Position numbers and translations under genes: made by a program. From an uncultured Cellvibrio sp. (GTDB taxonomy: Bacteria > Pseudomonadota > Gammaproteobacteria > Pseudomonadales > Cellvibrionaceae), in the NCBI GenBank assembly GCA_946480695.1, contig CAMLKG010000008.1:1-64000 (forward strand): a stretch of 64,000 bases of DNA. Reading direction: 5' to 3'. The notes beneath the pieces were generated by a model, which was given only the letters and a program-made list of their open reading frames with translations, was not told the origin of the DNA and searched no databases. Positions 1 to 8,875 of the stretch are shown here, one piece after another. The stretch's first letter is position 1, and every line of letters begins with the position of its first letter.

Positions 1-186
1 AAATATTAGTTCCTGGTTCGCGTTATAGTTAGTTTTAAATGCCTCCATGGATTCATAACTTGAATAGTCACCCCCCATTAAAGTGTATTTAACAATGGGC
101 TCAACCATAATTTCTGCTGCGAATAATTTCCCCGAAATTAATAATTGAATGAATAATAACGCAATAAAAATCCGTAATAAAAACAC
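1..186 (-). CDS. N-terminal part of an exported protein, cut by the window edge
   Basis: Reading leftward from a GTG at 186-184 gives 62 codons without a stop up to the window edge. The first 23 residues are a classic signal peptide: a short basic start (MFLLR), a hydrophobic core rich in I, L and F, and a cleavage site ending LFA before AEIMVEP. The mature start (VKYTLMGGDYSSYESMEAF) suggests a periplasmic protein, but I do not recognise a family. The GGAGGA at 196-191 lies about four bases before the GTG and supports this start; an in-frame ATG at 198-196 would add MEDS in front, which is less signal-like and leaves no Shine-Dalgarno sequence. The 3' end is outside the window, so length and function are unknown. 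Confidence 0.6.
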   Translation of the reverse strand, partial: MFLLRIFIALLFIQLLISGKLFAAEIMVEPIVKYTLMGGDYSSYESMEAFKTNYNANQELIF

Positions 187-492
187 AGAATCCTCCATTA
201 TTGAGAAGTAAAAAAATTTATATGTATTTAAATAATTTTTGTATTTGTATACCTAGTTTCCTATTAAGGGCATCCCCTCATGCAAACCACGCTCATAACA
301 GCACGACAAATTTGTGCATAAAAAAACCGCCCATGCATTAACAAGAGCGGCTTTGTTTCCACCTCCCTGTAAATAAATGCATCAAATAATTACCACTAAT
401 AAAATGGCCTGAAGCCATGTTTACTCATGAAGTTCAACTTCGCCTTAGGATAGCAGGATAAATAATGGAAAAACAATATATTACCCGGATAT
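187..492. other. AT-rich intergenic region with a weak hairpin
   Basis: No gene is supported here. At 321-354 there is an imperfect hairpin: AAACCGCCC pairs with GAGCGGCTTT with one mismatch and one bulge. A run of A at 320-326 becomes a T run on the minus strand, so this could be a second weak minus-strand terminator. Just before it, ACAAATTTGT (about 306-315) is a 10-bp perfect palindrome. The stretch at 187-260 is very AT-rich and probably contains the promoter of the exported protein at the left edge. Confidence 0.35.
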
Positions 493-515
493 AAAAAAAC
501 CCGGCCTGAGCCGGG
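493..515 (-). terminator. Rho-independent terminator of the DUF1631 gene
   Basis: On the minus strand a perfect 6-bp GC stem (CCCGGC, loop of four, GCCGGG; 515-500) is followed directly by seven T residues (499-493). It lies 33 bases beyond the stop codon of the DUF1631 gene at 549, which it should terminate. Confidence 0.85.
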
Positions 516-548
516 TCAATATCCAGGAAAAAACATACAGCAAAAAAC

Positions 549-3110
549 CTAATTGGTCATGCGTTGCTCGCGCAAGGTTCCGATCACCGCTTCCAGGGCG
601 CGATCAAACAACATGCCGTCATCCAGAATGGTTAAACGTTTGGTTTGCAAGGCAATTGCCAGGCTTTCGCGACTTTCCTCCGCTACTTTCATACCGGAGC
701 GGTTAACAAAAATATATTTTCCGACAGAGCGAATAATGGCCGCTAAACGGCAGCGATATTTTTCGCCTGCTTCGCCTTGCATTTCAAACCAGGTGCCTTG
801 GGTAATGTTATTTACCAGGGCTAAATGTTGCGAATCAGCTTGGACTTCCTGGGTTATCTGCTCATCAATTGCTGGTGCAATTTCTTCCATTTCAGTAGCG
901 CCGACTGCTTCCACTTCAACCACCTGCGACTCTACATTTACCGGTTGCGCGTTTTGAACTTCCCCTGCGCTAGTATTGCCTTCGCTTACGCCTAATGCCT
1001 GTAGTGGACTCACCTTAACCGGATCGAGTGAGACCGGTGTTGATACCTCATCAACATCAACCCCATGGCCTACGGATTTTGCTTGCTCCCCGGCATTTGC
1101 GGCTAGCTGTGCATTTAGCGCGAGCTGCGCTTTTTGTTGGGCTTCCACCAGGGCGGCCTTCATATTTGCATTTTTTGCAGCCAGTTCCGCTGCTTTGGTA
1201 GCGATTTCAGTTGCCGATACAATTGGCGCAGATTCAACCACAACAGGTTTAGGCTCACCACGCAGGCGGGCAAGGTGCACCACTTCCAATTGCTTGAACA
1301 AATTTGTTGTTTCAAACGGACTGAAAGAAATACTTTCCAATCCAGTACGTAGCTTTTGCAACAATTCAGGCACTAACTTTAACAGGCGCTGACGGTTATC
1401 TTTATCCATGGCCGCCGTCACACTCCATACCAACTGCTGTGCCGTCATGGAACAACTACGCCATTCGTCACTTTCCATGCCTTGCTTCAAGGTGGTAATA
1501 AACATAACGTTGGCCCAGGCTTCCCGTAACAATTTGGTGACAGCCAAGGGCAAATTTTTTCCTGCGCAGATTCTATTTAATTCAGCATCCACCTGGGCAC
1601 GGGCGCGCTCGGATTTGGCTTTACCATCTTCCGCATCAATGGTGCGCTGCTCAAGGATTTGTGCGCGGCGTTTTTCTTTATCCAGATAAGAGCGGAAATC
1701 TACCAGCAAGCGCTCAAAGATGCTCATATCCGTATCGAATTCGGTAAGCACAGCGCGCACCGTTTCTTCCATTTTGCTGTAGAGGTTATCTTTGCGTTGG
1801 TTTTCTTCACTGGATTCCTGCCACCCTAAACAGGCCATCGCCATTTCATTGAGCAGGCGACGGGCGGGATGCCCGCCTTTGCTGAAAAAAGTTTTGTCTG
1901 CAATGGCTACTTTTACCATCGGAATCTGCAATCGACCAATCAGGGCTTTCATTGGTGCCGCCAGATTACGATCATCCAGGATAAATTCAAACATCATGCT
2001 GACCAGATTAATTACATCGTCGTCAACTTGATTAATAGCCGCCGCTTGTGCCTCCTGATGAAGCAATTCATTTAGCATATTGCGTAGATTAACGGGACCA
2101 TTATTGGTAACTGGAACGCTTTGGGTATTTTGCTGCTGCGCCAACGATAAAATTTTAATTAAGTCCGGGGTAGCGATTTCGTCACCTGGCAATTGGGCAC
2201 GCGGCGCACTACGGCTTGCACCCAATAAATTACGCAACTGACTCAGAACCTGGTTAGTTTGATCATCGTAATTTGGTGTGAATCCATTTGCCATCGGGGA
2301 GGATTGCAACCCCATATCCATTTCGGCACCCAAGCCTTTACCAAAGCTGTCGGTAACGTTGGACGTCGGTTTTTTAACCGCACGGGAAGCCTCTTTAAGC
2401 GAGGGCAAAATATTTGCATCGACAAGGGTTTGATTAAGTACTTCAAAAAATTTGCCAAGCTTGGACATCACAATATTGTCAAACAATTTGAACAATACCA
2501 ACTTGGCTTTAACATCGATATTCAGCGTTTTGGTTGAGTCGGTAAACGCGCTACAAATAACATCAACACCCAATGGATTATTTTTTTGATACACCTTGAT
2601 GGGTACCAAATGATCAATACGCAATGTTAAATGCTGGATAGGTTCGCTGAATTGTTCATTGGCTTTGTTGACCATGCCCTCGATGGCCACCATTTCCTCC
2701 AATTCATCATTCTTTACGAGCGACAAATCATCCAGGGAAACATCGCGGTCTTCCACCTGTTTTTCGTCACGATAGGCGTTAGGGTCCAGCAACCGCGCAA
2801 AACTGATATCAATGCTGCGAAAAAAAGAGGTTTCCATTGCCCGACGACGAATGCGCACTTCACGCATGGAGTCAAAGAAAATATTTTGGTCATGATTGTT
2901 GTTGGCTTTATCCGCCAACTCGAACATAGCGTCATCCACCTTATCGAACAGTTCACGCAAAAATAACTGCAATTGCTGCCGGGCTTTATCGCGCAATGTA
3001 TGCATTGCCGCAGGTAAACGCGCAAGTGCAATTTGCGAATTCGCGGTAGAATTTCGCTCTACATTTAATTGGACAACCTTCTTGGGGTCAGCTTTAAGGT
3101 GCTCGGTCAT
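549..3110 (-). CDS. DUF1631 family protein
   Basis: An 853-aa protein matching the DUF1631 family: a long helical N-terminal and central part (segments such as LRDKARQQLQLFLRELFDKVDDAMFELADKANN) and a C-terminal, probably beta-rich module (about 775-853; GTWFEMQGEAGEKYRCRLAA then KYIFVNRSGMKVAE). The C-terminal module resembles the small beta-barrel at the end of such proteins and is reminiscent of PilZ-like folds, but I see no clear RxxxR c-di-GMP motif. Residues about 620-770 are an Ala/Gln/Glu-rich, low-complexity linker. No signal peptide or membrane segment is visible, so it should be cytoplasmic. The gene is single, ends at a strong terminator, and is divergent from nadC. The biochemical role of the family is unknown; old 'thymidine phosphorylase' labels for such proteins should not be trusted. 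Confidence 0.8.
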   Translation of the reverse strand: MTEHLKADPKKVVQLNVERNSTANSQIALARLPAAMHTLRDKARQQLQLFLRELFDKVDDAMFELADKANNNHDQNIFFDSMREVRIRRRAMETSFFRSIDISFARLLDPNAYRDEKQVEDRDVSLDDLSLVKNDELEEMVAIEGMVNKANEQFSEPIQHLTLRIDHLVPIKVYQKNNPLGVDVICSAFTDSTKTLNIDVKAKLVLFKLFDNIVMSKLGKFFEVLNQTLVDANILPSLKEASRAVKKPTSNVTDSFGKGLGAEMDMGLQSSPMANGFTPNYDDQTNQVLSQLRNLLGASRSAPRAQLPGDEIATPDLIKILSLAQQQNTQSVPVTNNGPVNLRNMLNELLHQEAQAAAINQVDDDVINLVSMMFEFILDDRNLAAPMKALIGRLQIPMVKVAIADKTFFSKGGHPARRLLNEMAMACLGWQESSEENQRKDNLYSKMEETVRAVLTEFDTDMSIFERLLVDFRSYLDKEKRRAQILEQRTIDAEDGKAKSERARAQVDAELNRICAGKNLPLAVTKLLREAWANVMFITTLKQGMESDEWRSCSMTAQQLVWSVTAAMDKDNRQRLLKLVPELLQKLRTGLESISFSPFETTNLFKQLEVVHLARLRGEPKPVVVESAPIVSATEIATKAAELAAKNANMKAALVEAQQKAQLALNAQLAANAGEQAKSVGHGVDVDEVSTPVSLDPVKVSPLQALGVSEGNTSAGEVQNAQPVNVESQVVEVEAVGATEMEEIAPAIDEQITQEVQADSQHLALVNNITQGTWFEMQGEAGEKYRCRLAAIIRSVGKYIFVNRSGMKVAEESRESLAIALQTKRLTILDDGMLFDRALEAVIGTLREQRMTN

Positions 3111-3270
3111 GGCGGATTACCATAGGAAAAAAACTTGCGTAACCGCAGTATAACCAAGGGCAGGACACACCAAATGAGCAAATGATAAGATCGAGAGCCA
3201 TATCACAAACAGTTATAACCACTCGGCCTGTTTTAGTATTTTTAAGTATATTTGGTAATTAAACGCATAT

Positions 3271-3292
3271 TTTTGCGCCATTAGGCGTAAAA
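3271..3292 (+). promoter_or_regulatory. Inverted repeat upstream of nadC
   Basis: TTTTGCGCC (3271-3279), a 4-base loop ATTA, then GGCGTAAAA (3284-3292). The arms pair over nine positions with one G-T pair. It lies 36 bases before the nadC start, in the 218-bp region shared with the divergent DUF1631 gene. It could be an operator dyad or an mRNA hairpin in the nadC leader. No run of T follows, so it is not a standard terminator. Function is inferred from position only. Confidence 0.4.
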
Positions 3293-3328
3293 TTTCACCT
3301 TAATCTTGTTATTTATGCGGCACATTTT

Positions 3329-4183
3329 ATGAACGTTTTATATGCGCAAAACCTCCCCACTTTAAAGGACGATATAACCAAAATTGTGGCCATCTCGTTA
3401 GCAGAGGACATAGGCGCGGGCGACATTACCGCACAACTCATTCCCGCTGGCGAGCAAGCCGAAGCTCGTATTATTACGCGTGAAGATTGTATTTTTTGTG
3501 GCCAGGCCTGGGTGGAGGAAATATTTCAACAACTCGACCCTACCGTTGAAATTCTATGGAATACGCAAGACGGAAAAGCTGTCCCTGCAAATAGCCTGTT
3601 GTTTACATTAAAAGGCCAGGCTCGCAGCCTGTTAACCGGTGAGCGCACTGCTCTTAATTTTGTCCAAACGCTGTCCGGTACGGCAACTATGAGCAATTAC
3701 TACGCGCAAAAAGTGGCTCACACCGACGTAAAGCTATTGGATACCCGTAAAACTATTCCAGGCCTGCGTACCGCGCAAAAATACGCTGTAGCTTGCGGGG
3801 GCTGCCACAATCATCGTATCGGCCTCTATGACGCGTTTTTAATTAAGGAAAACCACATCGCTGCCAGCGGCGGAATTGCAAAAGCAATTATGCGAGCCCA
3901 TCAGATCGCCCCGGGGAAACCGGTAGAAGTAGAAGTAGAGAATTTTGATGAGCTGGAACAAGCGTTATTGGCACAGGCAAACATCATCATGCTTGATAAT
4001 TTTTCTATCGAAGATATGAAAAATGCCGTTGCTATTACTGCAAAACGCGCAAAATTGGAAGCATCAGGAAACATTAACGAAACCACCCTGGTTCCAACGG
4101 CTGAAACCGGGGTGGATTTTATTTCGATCGGGGGATTAACCAAGCATTGTCGGGCGGTGGATTTGTCGATGAGGATAATCTGA
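3329..4183 (+). CDS. nadC: Nicotinate-nucleotide pyrophosphorylase (carboxylating), quinolinate phosphoribosyltransferase
   Basis: The enzyme converts quinolinate and PRPP to nicotinate mononucleotide, CO2 and PPi, the last step of de novo NAD precursor synthesis, in the cytosol. The 284 aa match the normal family length. Visible signatures are the N-terminal [15 protein letters not shown], the active-site [60 protein letters not shown] and the C-terminal [24 protein letters not shown]. The usual CGGG before x-N-H/Q-R reads CGGC here, a small departure at a conserved glycine; all charged active-site residues remain. The gene converges with tfpZ, with only 14 bases between the stops. In many gammaproteobacteria nadC also lies beside the pil genes. 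Confidence 0.96.
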   Translation: MNVLYAQNLPTLKDDITKIVAISLAEDIGAGDITAQLIPAGEQAEARIITREDCIFCGQAWVEEIFQQLDPTVEILWNTQDGKAVPANSLLFTLKGQARSLLTGERTALNFVQTLSGTATMSNYYAQKVAHTDVKLLDTRKTIPGLRTAQKYAVACGGCHNHRIGLYDAFLIKENHIAASGGIAKAIMRAHQIAPGKPVEVEVENFDELEQALLAQANIIMLDNFSIEDMKNAVAITAKRAKLEASGNINETTLVPTAETGVDFISIGGLTKHCRAVDLSMRII

Positions 4184-4197
4184 ATATTTTTTGTATA

Positions 4198-4929
4198 TCA
4201 CTCCCAAGGATCAAGATTTACTATTGCCAATACAGAGGAGTCTTCAGCAAGCAATACAACCATAGGCTTCGCGCGAGCCTTCAAAGGTAGCCAGGCTTTA
4301 GCTTGCGGCCAAGAGGCAAGCGCTTTTTTTACCGATGTATCATCATTGAAATTACTTAGCTTTTGCAGCGGCATCGCTTTCTTTTTTATTTCTTCCGAGA
4401 ACTCACTTATCGGCCTATAAAAATCGGGACGCTGTGCGGTATCACTTCCGTAAACAATCGCTTCAAACATAATTGTTTGCCGCTGCTCTGAGTTTTGCGG
4501 ACGCCTTGCGGCAACCCAACGGGGCCCAAGCCAAGACTCATGCCTGAAATCAAGCTCAGCCTCATCCAGTTTTCGATTATCGACATCGATGGATTGGACC
4601 ACGTCAAATCTATCCGCATTAAAAACCAGCCAAACCGGGCGCGCCGAAAAAACTGTCCACAAACCATAACAAAGGGCAGATAACTGGAACAATAGAATTA
4701 TAGTTAAATCCATTACCAGCGTTTTTTTCCCCACCCTATAGACAATTAACGTCAGCAAAGGCCCCAAACTAACATCAACCAGCAATAACAATAAAAATAT
4801 CTGGGTCACATTCAACGCGATATGGAGTGGTGCAGGATACCAAAACCCAAAAACCAAGCTGAGACACAACACTGCAACAAGAACTGACACAGACAAATGA
4901 ATTAAAAAAGCCTTTATACGTGCAGACAT
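4198..4929 (-). CDS. tfpZ: TfpX/TfpZ family type IV pilin accessory protein
   Basis: A 243-aa membrane protein. The first about 110 residues hold three to four hydrophobic segments (AFLIHLSVSVLVAVLCLSLV; TQIFLLLLLVDVSLGPLLTLIVY; LTIILLFQLSALCYGLWTVF). A soluble C-terminal domain follows (FNADRFDVVQSIDVDNRKLDEAEL, then GPRWVAARRP). This pattern, with the PLLTLIVY and VFNADRFDVV stretches, is that of TfpZ-type accessory proteins, which are encoded next to particular pilin alleles in Pseudomonas and Acinetobacter and modulate pilin assembly or abundance. It lies directly downstream of pilA on the same strand, separated by a terminator, so expression is probably by read-through from the pilA promoter. 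The family assignment is by motif and context; the precise mechanism is not established. Confidence 0.8.
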   Translation of the reverse strand: MSARIKAFLIHLSVSVLVAVLCLSLVFGFWYPAPLHIALNVTQIFLLLLLVDVSLGPLLTLIVYRVGKKTLVMDLTIILLFQLSALCYGLWTVFSARPVWLVFNADRFDVVQSIDVDNRKLDEAELDFRHESWLGPRWVAARRPQNSEQRQTIMFEAIVYGSDTAQRPDFYRPISEFSEEIKKKAMPLQKLSNFNDDTSVKKALASWPQAKAWLPLKARAKPMVVLLAEDSSVLAIVNLDPWE

Positions 4930-4941
4930 TTTTTAAACACC

Positions 4942-4970
4942 AAAAAATAAACCCTGATTTCCAGGGTTTA
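4942..4970 (-). terminator. Terminator between pilA and tfpZ
   Basis: A perfect 9-bp stem (TAAACCCTG and CAGGGTTTA at 4948-4956 and 4962-4970, loop of five) is followed on the minus strand by TTTTTT (4947-4942). It sits 37 bases past the pilA stop and 13 bases before the tfpZ start, so it probably makes pilA transcript abundant relative to tfpZ. It lies on the 5' leader of tfpZ and is likely to be partly read through. Confidence 0.85.
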
Positions 4971-5006
4971 TTTATATCAATCAAATATTCAAGCAGACTG
5001 ATGCAA

Positions 5007-5537
5007 TTAACGGCACTCAGATGGAGCATATTTAGCTGGCAGCGTACCCAAACCATCAGATACTAATCCACGAGTACCCGCAGTAGATGCAGTAGTAGAT
5101 GCACAAGCCCAATCTACAGCGCCAGTTACACCGGCAGCCAAGAGTGCATTATTAACATTTGGAGTAAATACCAATGTCATCCCCGCTGCATCAGTTGGCA
5201 AGCCAGAGGTTGCAGAAGCAGCGGTTGTAACAGTAATGGCACCGGTTGTATTACTAATTGCAATATTCGCAATATATTTACTTTGCTTTTCAGCAACAGG
5301 GCGCAGAGCATATTCGTTCGCAGCCGCAGTTACACCCGCCAGGCCGTCACTTTGAAACGCCTCACTAATCAAACTTTTAGGTGAAGAAGCACCTATCATT
5401 AATTCACTTACTTTTGAGCGAACGGTGTAATCCTGATATGCAGGCAGAGCAACCGCAGCCAGGATACCAATGATCGCAATAACGATCATCAATTCAATTA
5501 ACGTAAAGCCTTTTTCTTGTTGGAATGTTTTTTTCAT
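5007..5537 (-). CDS. pilA: Type IV major pilin PilA
   Basis: A 176-aa prepilin. It begins with a short basic leader ([10 protein letters not shown]), then the prepilin-peptidase site [28 protein letters not shown], with the Phe to be N-methylated and the conserved Glu5 of the mature protein. The rest is a Thr/Ala/Ser-rich globular head with two cysteines near the C-terminus (in DWACAST and PSECR), which would form the usual C-terminal disulfide loop. Predicted to be the main subunit of the pilus built by PilB and PilC and processed by PilD, all encoded divergently. A sigma-54 type promoter lies 56 bases upstream. The head domain is of the variable allele type; the TfpZ gene next to it fits an allele-specific pilin plus accessory module. 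Confidence 0.95.
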   Translation of the reverse strand: MKKTFQQEKGFTLIELMIVIAIIGILAAVALPAYQDYTVRSKVSELMIGASSPKSLISEAFQSDGLAGVTAAANEYALRPVAEKQSKYIANIAISNTTGAITVTTAASATSGLPTDAAGMTLVFTPNVNNALLAAGVTGAVDWACASTTASTAGTRGLVSDGLGTLPAKYAPSECR

Positions 5538-5592
5538 ACATAACTCCGAATAGTTGACTTATGAGATTGGTGAACAACACAATTTGAGATGT

Positions 5593-5608
5593 TACAAATC
5601 ACGTGCCA
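5593..5608 (-). promoter_or_regulatory. Sigma-54 (RpoN) type -24/-12 promoter of pilA
   Basis: On the minus strand the sequence TGGCACGTGATTTGTA (5608 to 5593) matches TGGCACG-N4-TTGCW except for the last C of the -12 element (T here). Spacing between the -24 and -12 elements is correct. Transcription would start about 12 bases further, near 5581, leaving a leader of about 43 bases to pilA. RpoN with the activator PilR is the known control of pilA in Pseudomonas, so this is a strong candidate. Confidence 0.75.
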
Positions 5609-5713
5609 ACTTACTGAAAATATTTAAATGGCCTGAAAATACTGCCTTTACGCATAAAAAAATAAGGGCGCCCACATAAAACAATACAATACCCCTTCGC
5701 AATTTGACAAAAG

Positions 5714-5730
5714 GTGACATTTTTTGTCAC
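5714..5730. promoter_or_regulatory. Perfect dyad GTGACA-N5-TGTCAC, possible PilR/enhancer site
   Basis: A perfect 6-bp inverted repeat (GTGACA, TTTTT, TGTCAC) lies about 105-120 bases upstream of the pilA sigma-54 promoter, the usual distance for an activator of sigma-54 polymerase. A further TTGACA half-like element is at 5704-5709. The site is also 131 bases before pilB, and a TATAAT lies just beside it (5735-5740). Assignment to PilR is inference from position; the rest of the 323-bp pilA-pilB region shows no gene. Confidence 0.5.
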
Positions 5731-5860
5731 TATTTATAATTGTGCCGAACATCACCATCCTATCCGATTTATCCATAATGCGAATCCCAGAAAAACTGTT
5801 AAAGTTGCGCTAAAATTTGAAATCATTCACCTTCATACAACTTAATCAGGTTGCATATTA

Positions 5861-7585
5861 ATGAATAATCCCGTCCCCGCATTAAGTGGTTTAGCTCGCC
5901 GACTGGTGATTGATAATTTAATAGACCCTGACCTTGCAGCAAAAACTTTAGCCCAAGCCAAGAAAGAAAGAGTTCCGTTTGTACAGCATCTTGTGAGCAA
6001 CAATATTCTTGACGCTCGAACCTTGGCAAGGGTGGCTTCAGAAGAGTTTGGCTCGCCGGTGTTTGATCTGGATTCTCTAAATAAAGACTCGATTCCGCAG
6101 AAAATTGTCGATGACAAGCTCATTCGTAAACACCATGTACTGCCCCTTGCCAAACGCGGTAACCGTTTGTTCCTTGCTGTCACAGATCCAACTGACCTTC
6201 ATGCCCTGGATGAGATTAAATTCAACACTGGCATCAATACCGAAGTAGTGCTCGTAGAAGCAGACAAGCTGCGAGTCGCAATTGATAAGTATTTAAACGC
6301 CCAGGAAGAAACGCTGGGGGATGCCTTGGGCGGCCTTGATGAAGAATTCGATGATCTTGATATAGAAGCAGTAGATCAAAATACAAAACAGGAGGATTCT
6401 TCTGGAGAGGCTGATGAAGCGCCAATTGTAAAATATATAAATAAAGTTCTGCTGGATGCAATTAAAGGTGGTTCTTCAGATATCCACTTTGAACCCTACG
6501 AAAAGTCTTATCGTATTCGTTTTCGCACAGATGGTGTCTTGCATGAGGTTTCCCGCCCCCCAGTGAATTTGGCAACGCGCATGGCCGCTCGTTTAAAGGT
6601 TATGTCCCAAATGGATATTTCCGAACGTCGTCTGCCACAGGACGGCCGCATAAAACTGAAAGTCTCCAAAACCCGTGCAATCGATTTCCGGGTTAACACC
6701 CTTCCAACGCTTTTTGGCGAGAAAATAGTACTGCGTATCCTTGATCCCAGTTCTGCCAAATTGGGAATTGATGCGCTTGGCTATGAAGATGAACAGAAAA
6801 AGCTTTATCTGGATGCACTGGCGCAATCCCAAGGCATGATCCTGGTAACAGGCCCGACTGGTAGCGGTAAAACAGTTTCCCTGTATACCGGTTTAAATAT
6901 TCTTAATACATCCGAGGTAAATATATCCACCGCAGAGGATCCAGTGGAAATTAACCTTGAAGGAATCAACCAAGTCCAGATGAACACTAAGGTCGGCCTT
7001 ACATTTGCTGAGGCCCTTCGCTCGTTTCTTCGTCAAGACCCCGACGTAATCATGGTGGGTGAGATTCGCGATCTGGAAACAGCCGAAATCGCCATTAAGG
7101 CCGCCCAAACCGGCCACCTTGTTTTATCCACCCTCCATACAAATTCGGCCCCCGAAACGTTAACCAGGCTGCTGAATATGGGCGTGCCCGCGTTTAACGT
7201 TGCCACTTCTGTAAGCTTAATTATTGCCCAACGCTTAGCCCGCCGGCTGTGCACTGCTTGCCGCAAACCGGCAACTGATATACCTGAAGAAATTCTAAAA
7301 CAAGAGGGATTTGACGAAATAGGTATACCGCGAGCAGAATTCCAGCTTTACCACCCGGCAGGCTGTGAAAAATGCAATGGTGGTTATAAGGGACGGGTGG
7401 GTGTGTATGAAGTGGTTCGCATCACTCCTCTAATTGCGAACCTTATAATGGAGGGCGGTAACTCGCTCCAAATTGCGCGAGCCGCCAAAGACGCAGGCTT
7501 TAATAACTTAAGAATTTCCGCATTGCGTAAAGTCGCAATGGGATTAACCAGCCTTGAAGAGGCCAACCGAGTCACCAAGGATTAA
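5861..7585 (+). CDS. pilB: Type IV pilus assembly ATPase PilB
   Basis: The hexameric cytoplasmic ATPase that powers pilus extension. The 574 aa match the family length. An N-terminal GspE/MshE-type domain (about 1-150) precedes an acidic linker (about 150-185) and the secretion ATPase core. Visible motifs are the Walker [11 protein letters not shown] (about 331-340), the Asp box with TAEDPVE, the Walker B region [12 protein letters not shown] (about 393-404), the His box [12 protein letters not shown], and a four-Cys zinc site (CTAC at about 464-467 and CEKC at about 502-505). First gene of a plus-strand run pilB-pilC-pilD-coaE-yacG and divergent from pilA. Confidence 0.97.
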   Translation: MNNPVPALSGLARRLVIDNLIDPDLAAKTLAQAKKERVPFVQHLVSNNILDARTLARVASEEFGSPVFDLDSLNKDSIPQKIVDDKLIRKHHVLPLAKRGNRLFLAVTDPTDLHALDEIKFNTGINTEVVLVEADKLRVAIDKYLNAQEETLGDALGGLDEEFDDLDIEAVDQNTKQEDSSGEADEAPIVKYINKVLLDAIKGGSSDIHFEPYEKSYRIRFRTDGVLHEVSRPPVNLATRMAARLKVMSQMDISERRLPQDGRIKLKVSKTRAIDFRVNTLPTLFGEKIVLRILDPSSAKLGIDALGYEDEQKKLYLDALAQSQGMILVTGPTGSGKTVSLYTGLNILNTSEVNISTAEDPVEINLEGINQVQMNTKVGLTFAEALRSFLRQDPDVIMVGEIRDLETAEIAIKAAQTGHLVLSTLHTNSAPETLTRLLNMGVPAFNVATSVSLIIAQRLARRLCTACRKPATDIPEEILKQEGFDEIGIPRAEFQLYHPAGCEKCNGGYKGRVGVYEVVRITPLIANLIMEGGNSLQIARAAKDAGFNNLRISALRKVAMGLTSLEEANRVTKD

Positions 7586-7589
7586 TTCC

Positions 7590-8873
7590 ATGGCATTAGC
7601 ATCTACTACAAAGTCAACTAGTTCAGCCGCTAAAACAAGAACCGCTGCGACTAAAGCAAAGCAAGTCCCGACGACCAATACCTTTGTTTATAAAGGTGTC
7701 GATAAAAAGGGGAATAAGATTGAGGGCGAGATTAATGGCGCCAGCCCAACTATCGTAAAAACAATTCTAGCCAAACAAGGCATAAGTGTTCGCTCAGTAT
7801 CGAAAAAGGCGAAGCCTTTATTTGGATCGAGCGGAAAAGCAATTAAACCCGTCGATATCGCTGTTTTTTCTCGTCAAATGGCAACAATGATGAAAGCAGG
7901 GGTACCGTTGGTACAGGCTTTCGACATAGTTGCTGATGGATTGGAAAATCCAAATCTTCGAAAGCTCATATTGCAAATACGCGATAGTGTTGCAGCTGGA
8001 GGCGGTTTCGCGAACTCTCTTCGCGAACACCCGAAATATTTCGATGATTTATTCTGTAACCTCGTAGATGCAGGTGAACAATCCGGCGCGCTCGAAACAA
8101 TGCTAGATAGAATTGCAACCTATAAAGAAAAAACGGAGGCTCTTAAAGCAAAAATTAAAAAAGCTATGACATACCCCATCGCCGTAATTGTCGTAGCCAT
8201 CATTGTAACCGGAATACTCTTGGTTAAAGTAGTTCCTCAATTCGCCGAAACCTTTAGTAGTTTTGGCGCAGACTTGCCCGCTTTTACCTTATTTGTCCTT
8301 CGCTTATCCGAACTCGCACAACAATATTGGTTCATAATTTTAGTTGGACTTATAGGTTTCTTTTTTGCTTTTAAGGAAGCCGTTAAGCGCTCCTCAGCCT
8401 TCGCTTACGCTGTTGATAAATATATTTTGAAATTACCTATCATCGGTCAAATTATTTATCTTTCCATCATGGCTCGGTTTGCAAGAACGCTGGCCACCAC
8501 ATTTGCAGCGGGTGTTCCTTTAATTGATGCGCTCACCTCTGTAGCCGGGGCTGCAGGCAATAGAATATATTCGGATGCAATAATAAAAGTTCGAGAAGAT
8601 GTCTCTACTGGTATTCAATTAAACACAGCACTCAAGGCAAAAAAGATATTCCCTACTTTGCTGATCCAAATGTCTGCAATTGGGGAGGAGTCCGGTGCGC
8701 TAGACGCGATGCTCGATAAGGTCGCCGTTTATTATGAAGAAGCTGTTGACAACATGGTTGATAGCCTTACCTCTTTGTTAGAACCGCTGATTATGTCTGT
8801 ATTGGGCATCCTTATAGGCGGCTTAATGATTGCAATGTATCTCCCTATATTCCAACTGGGCCAGGTCGTATAA
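7590..8873 (+). CDS. pilC: Type IV pilus inner-membrane platform protein PilC
   Basis: Inner-membrane platform protein of the pilus machine, partner of PilB. The 427 aa contain two copies of the GspF/PilC domain: VFSRQMATMMKAGVPLVQAFDIVADGLENP in the first and ARFARTLATTFAAGVPLIDALTSVAGAAGN in the second. Each is followed by the EQSGALETML / EESGALDAML motif. Hydrophobic segments lie at about YPIAVIVVAIIVTGILLV, YWFIILVGLIGFFFAF and LIMSVLGILIGGLMIAMYLPIF. The start is taken at ATG 7590, with AAGGA eight to nine bases upstream; an earlier in-frame ATG at 7554 would overlap pilB and lacks such support. A Ser/Thr/Ala/Lys-rich tail of about 30 residues precedes the TFVYKGVDKKGNKIEG start of the conserved part. 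Confidence 0.96.
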   Translation: MALASTTKSTSSAAKTRTAATKAKQVPTTNTFVYKGVDKKGNKIEGEINGASPTIVKTILAKQGISVRSVSKKAKPLFGSSGKAIKPVDIAVFSRQMATMMKAGVPLVQAFDIVADGLENPNLRKLILQIRDSVAAGGGFANSLREHPKYFDDLFCNLVDAGEQSGALETMLDRIATYKEKTEALKAKIKKAMTYPIAVIVVAIIVTGILLVKVVPQFAETFSSFGADLPAFTLFVLRLSELAQQYWFIILVGLIGFFFAFKEAVKRSSAFAYAVDKYILKLPIIGQIIYLSIMARFARTLATTFAAGVPLIDALTSVAGAAGNRIYSDAIIKVREDVSTGIQLNTALKAKKIFPTLLIQMSAIGEESGALDAMLDKVAVYYEEAVDNMVDSLTSLLEPLIMSVLGILIGGLMIAMYLPIFQLGQVV

Positions 8874-8875
8874 GC

